NCBI RefSeq assembly: GCF_021654455.1
Contig: NZ_AP024276.1
Location: forward strand, 186,001-250,000
Direction of reading: 5' to 3'
From: Streptococcus parasuis
GTDB lineage: Bacteria; Bacillota; Bacilli; Lactobacillales; Streptococcaceae
DNA length: 64,000 nt
Under the pieces are notes generated by a model. That model ran no database searches and was not told where the DNA came from. It saw only the letters and a program-made list of their open reading frames with translations. Below are positions 35,692 through 47,159 of the stretch, in pieces (position 1 is the stretch's first letter; each line of letters opens with the position of its first letter). Made by a program: the position numbers and the translations under genes.

Positions 35692-35925
35692 ATGCAAATT
35701 ATTCAATTAAATAATTTTGAAATTAGGATTTCAGAAAGATTACACTCTATTTATGATGGCAAAGATGAGATATTAGTTATCTTTCCAGACCATACCACAA
35801 TCTGCGGTCGGGTTAAAATTTCTCAAGCAGGCAGACTATTGATAGATACATTTTGGGGTGTGGAATTTGAAATCTCAGGTAACGTAGTAACAATCTATTA
35901 TACGGATGAGGAGGAATCGGAATGA
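35692..35925 (+). CDS. small hypothetical protein, cassette ORF 1
   Basis: A 77-residue acidic, cytoplasmic protein (MQIIQLNNFEIRISERLHSI) with alternating polar and hydrophobic residues suggesting a small beta-sheet fold. TAGGAGAA lies upstream. It starts 19 bases after the secreted-peptide frame and overlaps the next ORF by four bases (ATGA), so the three form an operon. It has weak resemblance to the next ORF (both end in a beta-strand with IYYT/IYIHY after an EF/FE motif), suggesting an old duplication. A role as an immunity or partner protein is speculation based on position. Confidence 0.55.
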   Translation: MQIIQLNNFEIRISERLHSIYDGKDEILVIFPDHTTICGRVKISQAGRLLIDTFWGVEFEISGNVVTIYYTDEEESE

Positions 35926-36164
35926 AACAGTATATATTTAGAAAATATGCTATCCATGTTCATCCAAGTCTAAATGTTTTCATTGGAAATGATGAAACAG
36001 AAATGGTTTTCTATAGCAAAGAACCTGATTTCACACTTTTTGCCTTGTTAAGATGGTTACCAGATAAAAATTCTATTCGTATTATCAACCGTTGGAAATT
36101 AACCTTTGAATACGACGGTAACAATAATATCTACATTCATTATGATCCCGACTATCGTTACTAA
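35922..36164 (+). CDS. small hypothetical protein, cassette ORF 2
   Basis: An 80-residue cytoplasmic protein (MKQYIFRKYAIHVHPSLNVF ending YIHYDPDYRY), translationally coupled to the previous ORF (ATGA overlap). It is predicted mostly beta-strand, with no signal peptide and no membrane segment. It is the last gene before a terminator hairpin at 36194. The family is unknown; its size and position beside a secreted-peptide gene would fit an immunity protein, which is inference only. Confidence 0.55.
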   Translation: MKQYIFRKYAIHVHPSLNVFIGNDETEMVFYSKEPDFTLFALLRWLPDKNSIRIINRWKLTFEYDGNNNIYIHYDPDYRY

Positions 36165-36193
36165 ACATAAGAGTTGAGGTTCTAATCACTAAG

Positions 36194-36239
36194 AAAAAAC
36201 GCATAAAATCAGGTTACAACCTTGGTTTTATGCGTTTTT
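36194..36239 (+). terminator. terminator hairpin, right copy of a pair
   Basis: AAAAAACGCATAAAATC and GGTTTTATGCGTTTTT form the stem; loop region AGGTTACAACCTT. It matches the hairpin at 35177-35223 almost base for base and closes the small cassette. Confidence 0.8.
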
Positions 36240-36275
36240 GTATCGGCTTAATGTTAGTGAATGCCACTCTATTCA

Positions 36276-36291
36276 GATTTTCATTGAGTAT
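36276..36291. repeat. BOX-like repeat end
   Basis: GATTTTCATTGAGTAT, the same terminal sequence as in the element at 7244-7451, isolated here and touching the dusB stop codon. Confidence 0.5.
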
Positions 36292-37295
36292 TACTTAGTG
36301 ATCCGTTCTTGATAGGCTTCTCTAGCTTGGTCAAAGAGTTCTTGGACCTGCTCGATAGTCTCTGCTCGGGCAACGGCGCCACGGATCTTGGCAGCACCTG
36401 CTGAACCACGGAGGTAGTGTGGGGCAAGACCACGGAATTCTCGAACGGCAATGGATTCGCCTTTGAGATTAGTCAATCGGGTCAGGTGGTCGAAGGCGAT
36501 ATTGAGTTTGTCATCGAAGGAGAGGTCGGGCAGGACTTCTCCAGTTTCAAGATAGTGGTTGATTTGGTTGAAGATGTAAGGATTTCCCATAGCGGTCCGT
36601 CCGACCATGACGGCATCGGCACCAACTTCCTCGATACGTTGACGAGCATCTTCGACAGTGCGAATGTCGCCGTTTGCGATGAAAGGAATCTTGGTCAGGC
36701 TGCCAGCCACCTTGGTCAAGGTTTCTAGGTCAACGGTTCCTGTGTACATCTGCTCGCGGGTCCGTCCGTGCATGGCCAGGGCAGACACACCGGCACTTTC
36801 TGCGGCCAGGGCATTTTCGACCGCTAGGTCGGTATTGTTCCAACCCGTCCGCATTTTAACAGTCAAGGGAATATCGAGGACTGAGGTCACTTCCTTGATG
36901 ATATGGTAAATCTTGTCGGGGTCCTTGAGCCACTTGGCACCAGCTTCGTTTTTAACGACCTTGTTGACAGGGCAGCCCATGTTAATATCTACGATATTAG
37001 CCTTGGTGTTGGTTTGGATGAAGTCGGCAGCCCGTTTCAGTCCTTCGGCATCGCCACCAAAGAGCTGGATAGACATAGGGTATTCGTTGTCGTCAATATG
37101 GAGCATATGGAGGGTCTTCTCGTTGTTGTAGAGAAGGCCTTTTTCAGAGATCATTTCCATAACGACCAGACCTGCGCCCATTTCCTTGGCAATGGTGCGG
37201 AAGGCCGAGTTGGTCACGCCAGCCATAGGAGCTAGCACGCAGCGATTGGGGATTTCCACATCACCAATCATAAAAGGGGTGTTGAGATTAGCCAT
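36291..37295 (-). CDS. dusB: tRNA-dihydrouridine synthase
   Basis: FMN-dependent reductase that converts uridine to dihydrouridine in tRNA D-loops. It is a 334-residue TIM barrel with [28 protein letters not shown] containing the catalytic Cys, [20 protein letters not shown] and [16 protein letters not shown] for FMN binding. I chose ATG 37295 ([16 protein letters not shown]) after GGAGG; the longer frame runs into hslO. It overlaps the hslO stop by eight bases, so the two are coupled. Confidence 0.95.
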   Translation of the reverse strand: MANLNTPFMIGDVEIPNRCVLAPMAGVTNSAFRTIAKEMGAGLVVMEMISEKGLLYNNEKTLHMLHIDDNEYPMSIQLFGGDAEGLKRAADFIQTNTKANIVDINMGCPVNKVVKNEAGAKWLKDPDKIYHIIKEVTSVLDIPLTVKMRTGWNNTDLAVENALAAESAGVSALAMHGRTREQMYTGTVDLETLTKVAGSLTKIPFIANGDIRTVEDARQRIEEVGADAVMVGRTAMGNPYIFNQINHYLETGEVLPDLSFDDKLNIAFDHLTRLTNLKGESIAVREFRGLAPHYLRGSAGAAKIRGAVARAETIEQVQELFDQAREAYQERITK

Positions 37296-38154
37296 TGATG
37301 AGTTCCTCCAAATCGTTTTCGTCAAAGTGGTAATGGGTCTGGCAGAATTGACAGGTGATGTCCACGCCCTTGTCTTCTTCTTTCATCTCTTGCAGGTCCG
37401 TTTTTGGCAGGCTGGCTAGAGCATCGAGGAAGCGGTCTTTAGAGCAGTCGCAGACAAAGCCGATTTCCTCTTCTGACAGTCGTTTGAAGTCGTCGTCGCC
37501 ATAAATGGCGGATAGCAGAGCTTCTATATGGTTTTCAGAAGCCAGCAAGCTCGAAATGGTAGGCATTTCTTGGATTCGTTTCTCGAAACGGGCAATTTCA
37601 GCCTCGGTCGCACCCGGAAGTACTTGTAGCAAGAATCCGCCAGCCACCTTGACCTTGTCTTCCTCGTCCAACAAGACGTTTAGTCCCACCGCAGAAGGCG
37701 TCTGCTGGCTATCTGTTAGGAAGTAGGCAAAGTCTTCACCGATTTCACCAGAGATTAAGGGAGTCATGGAGTTGTAAGGATGACCTGTTCCGTAGTCTGT
37801 GATGACTAAGAATTGACCGTTCCCCACAAGAGGTCCAACGATGACTTCACCAGTCGCTGTCCGTTTGTAATCCAAGTCCGGATTTTGAATGTAGCCCTTG
37901 ACCTGACCTTTGGTATTGGCAACGGAGATAATGGCACCAACGGCACCAACGGCCAAGATTTTCAGGGTGATTTTTGTATCGCCTTTTTCATTGGCAGCCA
38001 AAATTTGATTGGCAATGAGAGTGCGACCCAGAGCAACGGTGGACGACGCCATAGTATCGTGTTTTTTTTGAGCCGTTTTTACGGTTTCTGTGCTATCTAG
38101 CACAAAGGCACGGAAATGCCCGCTATTTGATAGTGTTTTAATAATTTTATCCAT
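37288..38154 (-). CDS. hslO: redox-regulated chaperone Hsp33
   Basis: Holdase chaperone activated by oxidation. The 288-residue protein has the Hsp33 core ([31 protein letters not shown]) and a C-terminal zinc switch of four cysteines (VCDCSKDRF and [10 protein letters not shown]). The full length is normal. It is the first gene of an operon with dusB. Confidence 0.95.
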   Translation of the reverse strand: MDKIIKTLSNSGHFRAFVLDSTETVKTAQKKHDTMASSTVALGRTLIANQILAANEKGDTKITLKILAVGAVGAIISVANTKGQVKGYIQNPDLDYKRTATGEVIVGPLVGNGQFLVITDYGTGHPYNSMTPLISGEIGEDFAYFLTDSQQTPSAVGLNVLLDEEDKVKVAGGFLLQVLPGATEAEIARFEKRIQEMPTISSLLASENHIEALLSAIYGDDDFKRLSEEEIGFVCDCSKDRFLDALASLPKTDLQEMKEEDKGVDITCQFCQTHYHFDENDLEELING

Positions 38155-38227
38155 AACTTTAATTATAGCACAAGTAAAGAAAATGCGGAAAGGAGACGAC
38201 CATAAGAAAAAACTGACCGTGTCAGCC

Positions 38228-39732
38228 CAATGTCATTAAGTTAAGCATTTAAGCAGCTAAAGAAACTATTCCCGTCTGAGCAGTTGATGACAAGACGGGA
38301 ATAGTTTTTGTATTTAGGGCGCACAAAAAGGAAGGTTTTTAACCCTATTTTTCAACTATTATGTTACTCTATAAGTGAAGCTTACGGGAGCCTGGCTTTT
38401 TATCTTTCTTTGGAAGGTTCGATTGGGTCGAATAATGGATAAATGCTTAGCAATGTAGGTTTCTAATTGGAAGGAAGTAAGTTCTTCTCTAAGAAATTTT
38501 CGACAGGCATAAACAGAGTCTGAAAAACAAATTTTATAAGTCTGTTTTAACTTTGATGTTTTAATGGTAACGTGTGAGGTTAGCCATTTACAAACATTAA
38601 AATTGATAAAGCGAGCGTAGATTTCTTGGAGAATTCCTTCCTTCTTTTTCGCATGAAAATGAGTCAACCCAATACTGTATTTTAGGTCACGAAAACTGGT
38701 ATCTATGCCCCATCTGTAGGCATAGAGATTTTTTAATTTTTCTGGTGAATAATCCGTATTTGTCACCAAAGTTTCAAAGAAACCTGGCTTGATTTCGAGG
38801 CGCACCATCCGAAAATGAAGGTCATAAAAACTGATTGGATCACTTTTTCGACTAGAGTTTGGTAAAAAGTCAAAGGAAGCATTATGAGGTAAAAAATGAT
38901 ACTGATTAGGGAAGTCTCGATACAGTTCTTTCATGTCATTGGTTTGTTTGCGACAGATGTTTAGGTCAAATGCCTCATCAAAACAAGGAGTATCAGGGAG
39001 ACGAAAACTCTTTTTCATCGAATTATTTCCCTCGCGAATACGAATAATATACGACCAATTTTTCTCCTGGCAATGCGCCATGACATCGTAGGATTCATAC
39101 CCCCTATCCATTATCACCAGAGCTTGTTCAAAAGGGACAACTCTCCATCATGTCGATGAAAGCCGCACGCTCATCAACCTCCCGATTATCCTGAATTCGT
39201 AGGTCATGATAAATCTCTTGTTCAAGATTGTAGAGAGCATTGATATGAATGAGATTGTAAGGAGTGTGGTGTGGTCCAGTTTGGAACGAGGTTGTTTTAT
39301 CAGAACGATTTCTTGGTAGAACCACATCACTACCATCAACAGCTAGGATAGGGAGATCTTTAGAAGTTGGAATTTTAGAAGTAATATTGGCAAACAGGGT
39401 TTTAAAAGCTTGATGTTTGATCCGATATCGTCGTTGGACAAAGGCAGATTGAGTGACTGGCAAATCTAAATCAAGTAGCTCTTTGGCTAAGGCATTACCA
39501 CCCATGGTCAGTATAGCTTGAATCATGGTTTTCATCGTTAGCTGACTTTTCCGACTAAAATCTTTTTCAGGATGAAGTACAAACTGGTCGGCAGAGGAAA
39601 CGATGTCATTGATACTTTCAAATAAATGAGATTTAATCTGGTCTAGCATGATTTTTCCCCTTTTATTTTTAGTGTAACATAAAAAACTAACCTACCACAA
39701 AATGTGATAGATTAGTTAACTTAATGACATTG
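38228..39732 (-). mobile_element. IS4-type insertion sequence with 10-bp target duplication
   Basis: A 1,505-bp element with inverted repeats CAATGTCATTAAGTTAA (38228-38244) and its complement (39716-39732). It is flanked by a perfect direct repeat CGTGTCAGCC (38218-38227 and 39733-39742), the size of duplication typical of IS4. Without the insert the flanks join to AAAACTGACC GTGTCAGCCAGTTTT, a hairpin with T-run, so it landed in a terminator between hslO and gshAB. Confidence 0.88.
38359..39649 (-). pseudogene. IS4 family transposase, frameshifted
   Basis: The two parts are 39649-39128 (173 codons, ending FIDMMESCPF then stop) and 39117-38359 (starting after EQAL with VIMDRGYESYDV). An extra T in a T4 run near 39130 separates them; removing it restores CPFEQALVIMDRGYE. 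Catalytic features are ILAVDGSDVVLP (first Asp) and IMDRGYESYD (second Asp). The YREK box reads YRWGIDTSFRDLK, with Asp where the family has the catalytic Glu. So the transposase is frameshifted and has a changed active-site residue, and is probably inactive. Family placement is from these motifs. Confidence 0.85.
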
Positions 39733-39865
39733 CGTGTCAGCCAGTTTTTATTTAATGCATTAGAAAGAAAGTAAACTATGTAACTTTTAATTTCGTGGGA
39801 ATTGAGAGAAAAGTTCCTCTGGATTCATTTACTCATTAAGGCTTTTGACAATGGAGCATTCAGTA

Positions 39866-42097
39866 TTAAATTTCCGCAAACAGTTTCCGTAGAACTTTCG
39901 GTGTGATACTTTGTCCTGGTCCTGCAAAGGTATAGGTGTGCAGGTACATAGCTGGGTTAAAGTTGAGTTCGATACAAGTGCAGTTCGGTTTTTCTTTGCT
40001 GGTTGCCTGATGTATATCTGGGATAATCAAATCTACACCGCAAGCCCAGGCCCCCATTGCGCGTGCCATGTCGGCAGCTAATTGCTTGTAAGATTCACCC
40101 ATCTGGTCAGTCATATCGATAGAGTCACCACCCGTTGAGATATTAGAATTACCGCGTAGAAAGGCTTGAATGCCCTCGGGAAGTACTGTATCTGGAGTAT
40201 AGCCCTGCTGTTCTAACATAAGTAGTTCAATTTCACCGAGATTGATGATTTCAAGTGGTGAACGATGGTCACGTCCTCTCAGAGGGTCTTGATTTTTTTG
40301 AGCGACCAATTCTCGGATAGTTGAATGCCCATCACCTACGACATTAGCTGCGACACGGAGCAGAACAGCCTCACATTTTCCATCTAGTATGAAGAAGCGG
40401 TATTCGGTACCGGCTATGAACTCTTCTACCAACACATGACTATCTTCTGAAAAGGCGATGTCTAAGGCTTTTTCATAATCTACAAGACTAGCAGGTTCTT
40501 GGAAGATTGATATTCCTAAGCCAAAGTTGGTGGATTTAGGCTTGACGACAATGGCAGAGCTGGAAATTTGTCCATAATAGCGCAGGGCATCTGTTTTATT
40601 TGCAAATTCTGCTCCCGCAGGAACTGGGAAACCAGCCTCTGCTAAAATTTTCTTAGTGACAACCTTGTTGGCCATGGCAAGGGGAACCACGTAGTTGTCC
40701 TTGGATGTCATATTGCCATTTTTGATGTATTCAATATGGTCATCATGCCAAAGTTTGAGAAATTGGTCTTCTTCATCCAAAATCTCCACATTCAAGCCCA
40801 TCTGGATAGCATCGAAGAGAATCATCTGAGTAGAGAGTTCCATATTTTCATAGCCTTTAAGGGCGTAAGGGGCTGTCCAAGCATAATCATGAAAGGCTTG
40901 TCCTTGCTGCTGACCAAAGTGCTCCAGAGATCCATCTTCAACCTGCTCTGCTATTTTTCCAGAAAGGGTCAGTCTTGGGTCTTGAAGAGCTGCCTCCACA
41001 TGTGCAATGAGCTGGCTATAGTAGTCATCCAGTCCAAAGTGTGCGACGATGGTTTTCATGGTAGTCAAGATTGGTGTGGGATCAGCATCGCTAGGTAGAG
41101 GTGTATGGGGGTGGCTTAGGGCGATGAGGTTGTTCAGTCTATCTGCTTTTGTTAAAGCATTGTCTACGTCAGCTAGTTGGTCCAGCCAAAGGAGGGCTAA
41201 GAGAAAGAGATGAACGGTGTCGAGGGTTTCTTGACTAATAGCAAGTGGGTCATAGGGGTTAAGGTCGAAGGTACGGAATTCCAGATAAGAAATCCCCTTG
41301 CTGAGATAGTCGCGACTCGTTTTTGCCCCACGTAGTCGAACAGAGGAATAAAATTCTTTTTCGGCGGATAGTTGACCAGACTGGACAGCTTGTTCGATGT
41401 CAGCCACGTATTGTTCGAGAGAAGAGAAAGAAATATGAACGTCTTCGGCATTAACATAGCCATGTTTGGAGTTGCGAATGGAACGAACGCAACCGACTTC
41501 CTCGGATAAAAATCCTTTTTCGGCTAAACTACTTGCTCCATATAAGTAAGTTAAGAGCCAGCGATAGTTGAGGAAGTTTTGTGCCAACTTGAGGTAGAGG
41601 GTATTTTTGAATGCGACAAAATCTGTTTCCTCGCTTAATTCAAAAAGTTGTTGGGTTAAGTCTTTCCCTAATTCAAAATTGTAATGAATGCCTGACATAG
41701 ACTGGAGGAGCTTACCATACCGTTCTCCTAAGCCGACGCGATACTGGTATTCGTAGTCACTTTCTAGTTGAGCAATTTGGATGTCGTCCTCTGAAATGAC
41801 AGGTGGCATGGATAAGGGCCAAAGGTATTCGCTCTTATCCATTGATCGCATCGCTACGTCTGTAATCGCACCAAGGAATCGTCTCGCTTCCTTAGTGGAA
41901 TGAGCAATGGGGGTAATCAATTCAATTTGTGGCTCACTATAGTCAGTTTGAATATACGGATGAAAGCTACGTGAACCTAATTTTTCTGGGTGAGGTGTTT
42001 GAGCAACTTTGTGGTTTGCATTGATGCGTAAGGATTCTCGTTCAATACCGAAGGTGGCCTGAAGAATAGGGCTATTTGGAGATAATTTCTGTAACAT
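39866..42097 (-). CDS. gshAB: bifunctional glutathione synthetase GshAB (GshF)
   Basis: Makes glutathione in two ATP-dependent steps in one protein. The 743-residue chain has an N-terminal glutamate-cysteine ligase domain (FGIERESLRI near residue 18, LSMPP near 100, FRTFDLNPYDP near 270) and a C-terminal ATP-grasp domain (VVKPKSTNFGLGISIF, VLVEEFIAGTEYRFFILDG, CIELNFNPAMYLHTYTF). Length and domain order are those of the streptococcal fusion enzyme. It is transcribed alone and supports oxidative stress defence. Confidence 0.96.
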   Translation of the reverse strand: MLQKLSPNSPILQATFGIERESLRINANHKVAQTPHPEKLGSRSFHPYIQTDYSEPQIELITPIAHSTKEARRFLGAITDVAMRSMDKSEYLWPLSMPPVISEDDIQIAQLESDYEYQYRVGLGERYGKLLQSMSGIHYNFELGKDLTQQLFELSEETDFVAFKNTLYLKLAQNFLNYRWLLTYLYGASSLAEKGFLSEEVGCVRSIRNSKHGYVNAEDVHISFSSLEQYVADIEQAVQSGQLSAEKEFYSSVRLRGAKTSRDYLSKGISYLEFRTFDLNPYDPLAISQETLDTVHLFLLALLWLDQLADVDNALTKADRLNNLIALSHPHTPLPSDADPTPILTTMKTIVAHFGLDDYYSQLIAHVEAALQDPRLTLSGKIAEQVEDGSLEHFGQQQGQAFHDYAWTAPYALKGYENMELSTQMILFDAIQMGLNVEILDEEDQFLKLWHDDHIEYIKNGNMTSKDNYVVPLAMANKVVTKKILAEAGFPVPAGAEFANKTDALRYYGQISSSAIVVKPKSTNFGLGISIFQEPASLVDYEKALDIAFSEDSHVLVEEFIAGTEYRFFILDGKCEAVLLRVAANVVGDGHSTIRELVAQKNQDPLRGRDHRSPLEIINLGEIELLMLEQQGYTPDTVLPEGIQAFLRGNSNISTGGDSIDMTDQMGESYKQLAADMARAMGAWACGVDLIIPDIHQATSKEKPNCTCIELNFNPAMYLHTYTFAGPGQSITPKVLRKLFAEI

Positions 42098-43754
<1,657 letters not shown>

Positions 43755-43761
43755 TGTATGA

Positions 43762-43788
43762 AGACTGAACGAATGTTCGGTCTTTTTT
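43762..43788 (+). terminator. purA terminator
   Basis: AGACTGAAC-GAAT-GTTCGGTCT (one G-U pair) followed by T5. Confidence 0.8.
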
Positions 43789-43863
43789 GGCCAAGTCTAA
43801 TTTTGCTTTCTTGTTTAGAATTTGGTATAATCAAGCTTATCAAACAAAAAATGAGGTAAACAA

Positions 43864-44187
43864 ATGGAAGGTTTATTTTTGCCACTTGTCATGGTTGCCA
43901 TGATTGGCTTTATGTTTTATTCGCAACGTAAACAACAAAAACAACGCCAAGAAGCATTGAACCAAATCAAAAAAGGTGATGAAATTGTGACAATTGGTGG
44001 TTTATATGGTATTGTCGACGAAATCGATGATAAAAAGGTTGTTCTTGATATCGATGGTATCTATTTAACATTTGAGCGTGGTGCGATTCGTAATCGTGTC
44101 GCTAGTTCTAACACATCAACTGCTGTAGTTGAAGAAGTTGCAGTTGAAACGAAAGAAGCAACCCCAGAATCTGCTATTGAAGAATAA
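43864..44187 (+). CDS. yajC: preprotein translocase subunit YajC
   Basis: A 107-residue membrane protein of the SecDF-YajC group. It has one N-terminal membrane helix (LFLPLVMVAMIGFMFYSQRK), the conserved QRQEALNQIKKGDEIVTIGGLYG region, and an acidic tail. Some streptococci lack SecDF, and its role there is unclear. A hairpin terminator follows at 44192. Confidence 0.93.
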   Translation: MEGLFLPLVMVAMIGFMFYSQRKQQKQRQEALNQIKKGDEIVTIGGLYGIVDEIDDKKVVLDIDGIYLTFERGAIRNRVASSNTSTAVVEEVAVETKEATPESAIEE

Positions 44188-44191
44188 GGAT

Positions 44192-44224
44192 GAGAAACCG
44201 AGGGAAACCTTGGTTTTCTCTTGT
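44192..44224 (+). terminator. yajC terminator
   Basis: GAGAAACCGAGG pairs imperfectly with CCTTGGTTTTCTC, followed by TTGTTTT. Confidence 0.65.
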
Positions 44225-44300
44225 TTTAGACTTGCCTGATTTTTGCTATCCTAGCAAAAAATATGGTATAATGAAACGATTATAAATGAAGGAAAATAGC

Positions 44301-45056
44301 ATGTTTACGTTTAAGTTTAAAAAGAAAGAAAGCATTGAGACGGCAATAGAAGTTCCAAAGCATATTGCGGTCATTATGGATGGTAATGGTCGTTGGGCGA
44401 AAAAGCGGATGCAACCCCGTATTATGGGGCACAAAGCAGGTATGGATGCCCTACAAAAAGTTACTAAGACTGCTTCTGACTTGGGTGTTCGAGTATTGAC
44501 AGTGTATGCATTTTCTACAGAAAACTGGTCTAGACCAGAAAAGGAAGTAAAGTTTATAATGAACCTTCCTGTGGAATTTTATGATAAGTATGTACCTGAA
44601 CTCCATGCCAATAATGTCAAAATTCAGATGATTGGTGACCATTCCAAACTACCTCAAGCCACCCTTAATGCTCTCTATAAGGCTGAGCAAAAAACGAAGA
44701 ATAATACAGGACTAATTCTCAACTTCGCTTTGAACTACGGTGGTCGTGATGAAGTGACTCGAGCAGTTAAGGCCATAGCGCAAGATGTCTTGGATGCCAA
44801 GTTTAATCCTGGAGATATTGACGAGAAATTAATTGCGGACTACCTCTATACAGGGACCTTATCACCAACGCTACGCGATCCCGATCTAGTTATCCGTACA
44901 AGTGGCGAACTCCGTCTCAGCAATTTTCTGCCTTGGCAATCAGCATATAGTGAGTTGTATTTTACAGACGTTGCTTGGCCTGATTTTGATGGAGATGCCC
45001 TTAAATTAGCAATTAAAGAGTATAACCGACGTCATAGACGATTTGGTGGTGTATAA
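44301..45056 (+). CDS. uppS: isoprenyl transferase (undecaprenyl diphosphate synthase)
   Basis: Makes the C55 lipid carrier for cell wall synthesis from isopentenyl and farnesyl diphosphates. The 251-residue protein has AVIMDGNGRWAKKRMQPRIM near the N terminus (catalytic Asp), TVYAFSTENWSRP, FALNYGGRDEV and DLVIRTSGELRLSNFLPWQ. ATG 44301 has AAGGA eight bases upstream; ATG 44286 is in frame but lacks a good site. It heads the uppS-cdsA-rseP envelope operon. Confidence 0.96.
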   Translation: MFTFKFKKKESIETAIEVPKHIAVIMDGNGRWAKKRMQPRIMGHKAGMDALQKVTKTASDLGVRVLTVYAFSTENWSRPEKEVKFIMNLPVEFYDKYVPELHANNVKIQMIGDHSKLPQATLNALYKAEQKTKNNTGLILNFALNYGGRDEVTRAVKAIAQDVLDAKFNPGDIDEKLIADYLYTGTLSPTLRDPDLVIRTSGELRLSNFLPWQSAYSELYFTDVAWPDFDGDALKLAIKEYNRRHRRFGGV

Positions 45057-45065
45057 GGAGAAGTT

Positions 45066-45872
45066 ATGACAAATGATTTACAGAAACGAGTGATATTTGG
45101 TGCAATTGCTTTAGCTATTTTCACTCCCTTCTTGCTAGCTGGAGGCATGGCCTTTCAATTTTTTGTCGGTTTATTAGCAATGATTGCGACAGCTGAGCTG
45201 ATTAAGATGCATCGTCTAGCACCGAATTCAATTGAAGGTGTTTTAGCCATGTTGGCAAGTCTAGTATTGACGCTTCCGTTACAGAATTATCTAACATTCT
45301 TGCCGACAGATGGGAACTATACAGCATATGCGATTGTAGTCTTCCTTCTTCTTGGGGCTACAGTTTTCAATATTGGACGATACAATTATTCAGACGTAGT
45401 CTTTCCAATTGCATCAAGTTTCTATGTAGGAATTGGTTTCCATAGCTTGGTATTGGCTCGAATGGATGGTCTAGATAAGGTCTTTTTTGCTCTCTGTTTG
45501 GTTTGGGCTACGGATATAGGCGCTTACATGATTGGACGCCAGTTTGGACGCAGAAAACTATTACCAAAGGTTTCACCGAATAAAACAGTTGAAGGCTTTG
45601 TAGGTGGTATTCTTTCTGCGGTGGTAGTTGCTATCATTTTCTTGATTATCGATAAGTCTTTGTTGGCTGGTTATTCCATCGGCATGATGTTGTTGCTAGT
45701 TGTGATTTTCTCGATATTCTCACAATTTGGAGATTTAGTTGAAAGTGCTATTAAACGCCATTTTGGTGTAAAGGATTCTGGAAAAATTATTCCAGGACAT
45801 GGTGGTATATTGGATCGCTTTGATGGTATGATTTTTGTCTTTCCGATTATGCACTTCTTTGGCCTATTTTAA
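45066..45872 (+). CDS. cdsA: phosphatidate cytidylyltransferase
   Basis: Activates phosphatidic acid with CTP to CDP-diacylglycerol for phospholipid synthesis. The 268-residue protein has about eight membrane segments and the C-terminal signature GDLVESAIKRHFGVKDSGKI followed by IPGHGGILDRFDG. AAGGAG precedes the start; it is nine bases after uppS and nine before rseP. Confidence 0.96.
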   Translation: MTNDLQKRVIFGAIALAIFTPFLLAGGMAFQFFVGLLAMIATAELIKMHRLAPNSIEGVLAMLASLVLTLPLQNYLTFLPTDGNYTAYAIVVFLLLGATVFNIGRYNYSDVVFPIASSFYVGIGFHSLVLARMDGLDKVFFALCLVWATDIGAYMIGRQFGRRKLLPKVSPNKTVEGFVGGILSAVVVAIIFLIIDKSLLAGYSIGMMLLLVVIFSIFSQFGDLVESAIKRHFGVKDSGKIIPGHGGILDRFDGMIFVFPIMHFFGLF

Positions 45873-45881
45873 GGAGGTCCT

Positions 45882-47141
45882 ATGAAGGGAATTTTAGCAT
45901 TTATTTTTATTTTTGGTGTCATTGTAGTTGTCCATGAATTTGGTCACTTCTACTTTGCTAAGAAAGCGGGAATCCTTGTAAGGGAATTTGCGATTGGTAT
46001 GGGGCCAAAGATTTTCGCTCATACAGGTAAGGATGGGACGCTTTACACGATTCGTATTCTTCCACTTGGTGGTTATGTTCGAATGGCCGGTTGGGGCGAG
46101 GATAAGACAGAGATTAAGACAGGGACTCCTGCTAGCCTCAGCTTGAATGAAACTGGTGTTGTGACGCGGATAAATTTATCTGGAAAACAGCTAGATAACC
46201 TTAGCTTACCGATGAATGTGACTAGTTTTGATTTCGAAGAAAAATTAGAAATCACAGGCTTGGTCTTGGAAGAAAGCAAGACTTATAAAGTTGATCACGA
46301 TGCAACGATTGTCGAGGAAGATGGCACTGAAGTTCGAATTGCTCCGCTGGATGTTCAATACCAAAATGCGACAGTCTGGGGGCGCTTGATCACCAACTTT
46401 GCTGGGCCGATGAATAACTTCATTTTGGGCATCTTAGTTTTTATTCTTTTGATGTTTATGCAAGGTGGGGTCGCCGATTCGTCAAGTAATGCAGTTAGTA
46501 TTACTGATGGTGGTGCCTTACAAGCAGCTGGACTTGTGACTGGTGATAAAATTTTATCTGTCAATGGTGATGCAACAGACAGCTACACAGAAGTCGCGAC
46601 GATCATTAGCAGGGCGGCGGCAGATGCAACAACTGCTCCAAGCTTTGATTTGGTTGTGGAACATGATGGAGCAACCAAAAATGTGACCGTTACTGCGGAG
46701 AAAGTGGATGGAACCTATCGAATTGGGATTTCACCAATCTTGAAGACGGGATTCGTTGATAAAATAGTCGGTGGTTTCCAAGAAGCAGGTGCGACGGCAC
46801 TCTTGATTGTAACAGCTTTGAAAAATCTAATTGCAAACTTTGATGTGAAACAATTGGGTGGTCCTGTAGCCATCTATAAAGTTAGTGCCCAAGCTGCTGA
46901 ATTTGGTTTGGCATCTGTATTGGGGCTAATGGCCATGCTTTCCATTAACCTTGGAATATTTAATTTGATTCCAATTCCAGCCTTAGATGGTGGTAAAATT
47001 GTGATGAACATTCTGGAAGCAATACGCAGAAAACCATTAAAGCCAGAAACAGAATCTTATATTACCCTAGCGGGTGTGGCCGTAATGGTAGTTCTTATGA
47101 TAGTAGTCACATGGAATGACATTATACGTGTTTTCTTCTAG
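45882..47141 (+). CDS. rseP: site-2 membrane metalloprotease RseP (Eep)
   Basis: Intramembrane zinc protease. The 419-residue protein has [13 protein letters not shown] (catalytic HExxH) in the first helix, a central PDZ domain near residues 195-265 ([20 protein letters not shown]), and the second metal motif [13 protein letters not shown] near the C terminus. In streptococci and enterococci its homologue Eep processes short pheromone precursors, including SHPs, so it is a plausible processing enzyme for the SHP encoded at 7.5 kb (inference). A strong AAGGAGG site is present. Confidence 0.95.
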   Translation: MKGILAFIFIFGVIVVVHEFGHFYFAKKAGILVREFAIGMGPKIFAHTGKDGTLYTIRILPLGGYVRMAGWGEDKTEIKTGTPASLSLNETGVVTRINLSGKQLDNLSLPMNVTSFDFEEKLEITGLVLEESKTYKVDHDATIVEEDGTEVRIAPLDVQYQNATVWGRLITNFAGPMNNFILGILVFILLMFMQGGVADSSSNAVSITDGGALQAAGLVTGDKILSVNGDATDSYTEVATIISRAAADATTAPSFDLVVEHDGATKNVTVTAEKVDGTYRIGISPILKTGFVDKIVGGFQEAGATALLIVTALKNLIANFDVKQLGGPVAIYKVSAQAAEFGLASVLGLMAMLSINLGIFNLIPIPALDGGKIVMNILEAIRRKPLKPETESYITLAGVAVMVVLMIVVTWNDIIRVFF

Positions 47142-47159
47142 ACTAATTGAAATTTATAT

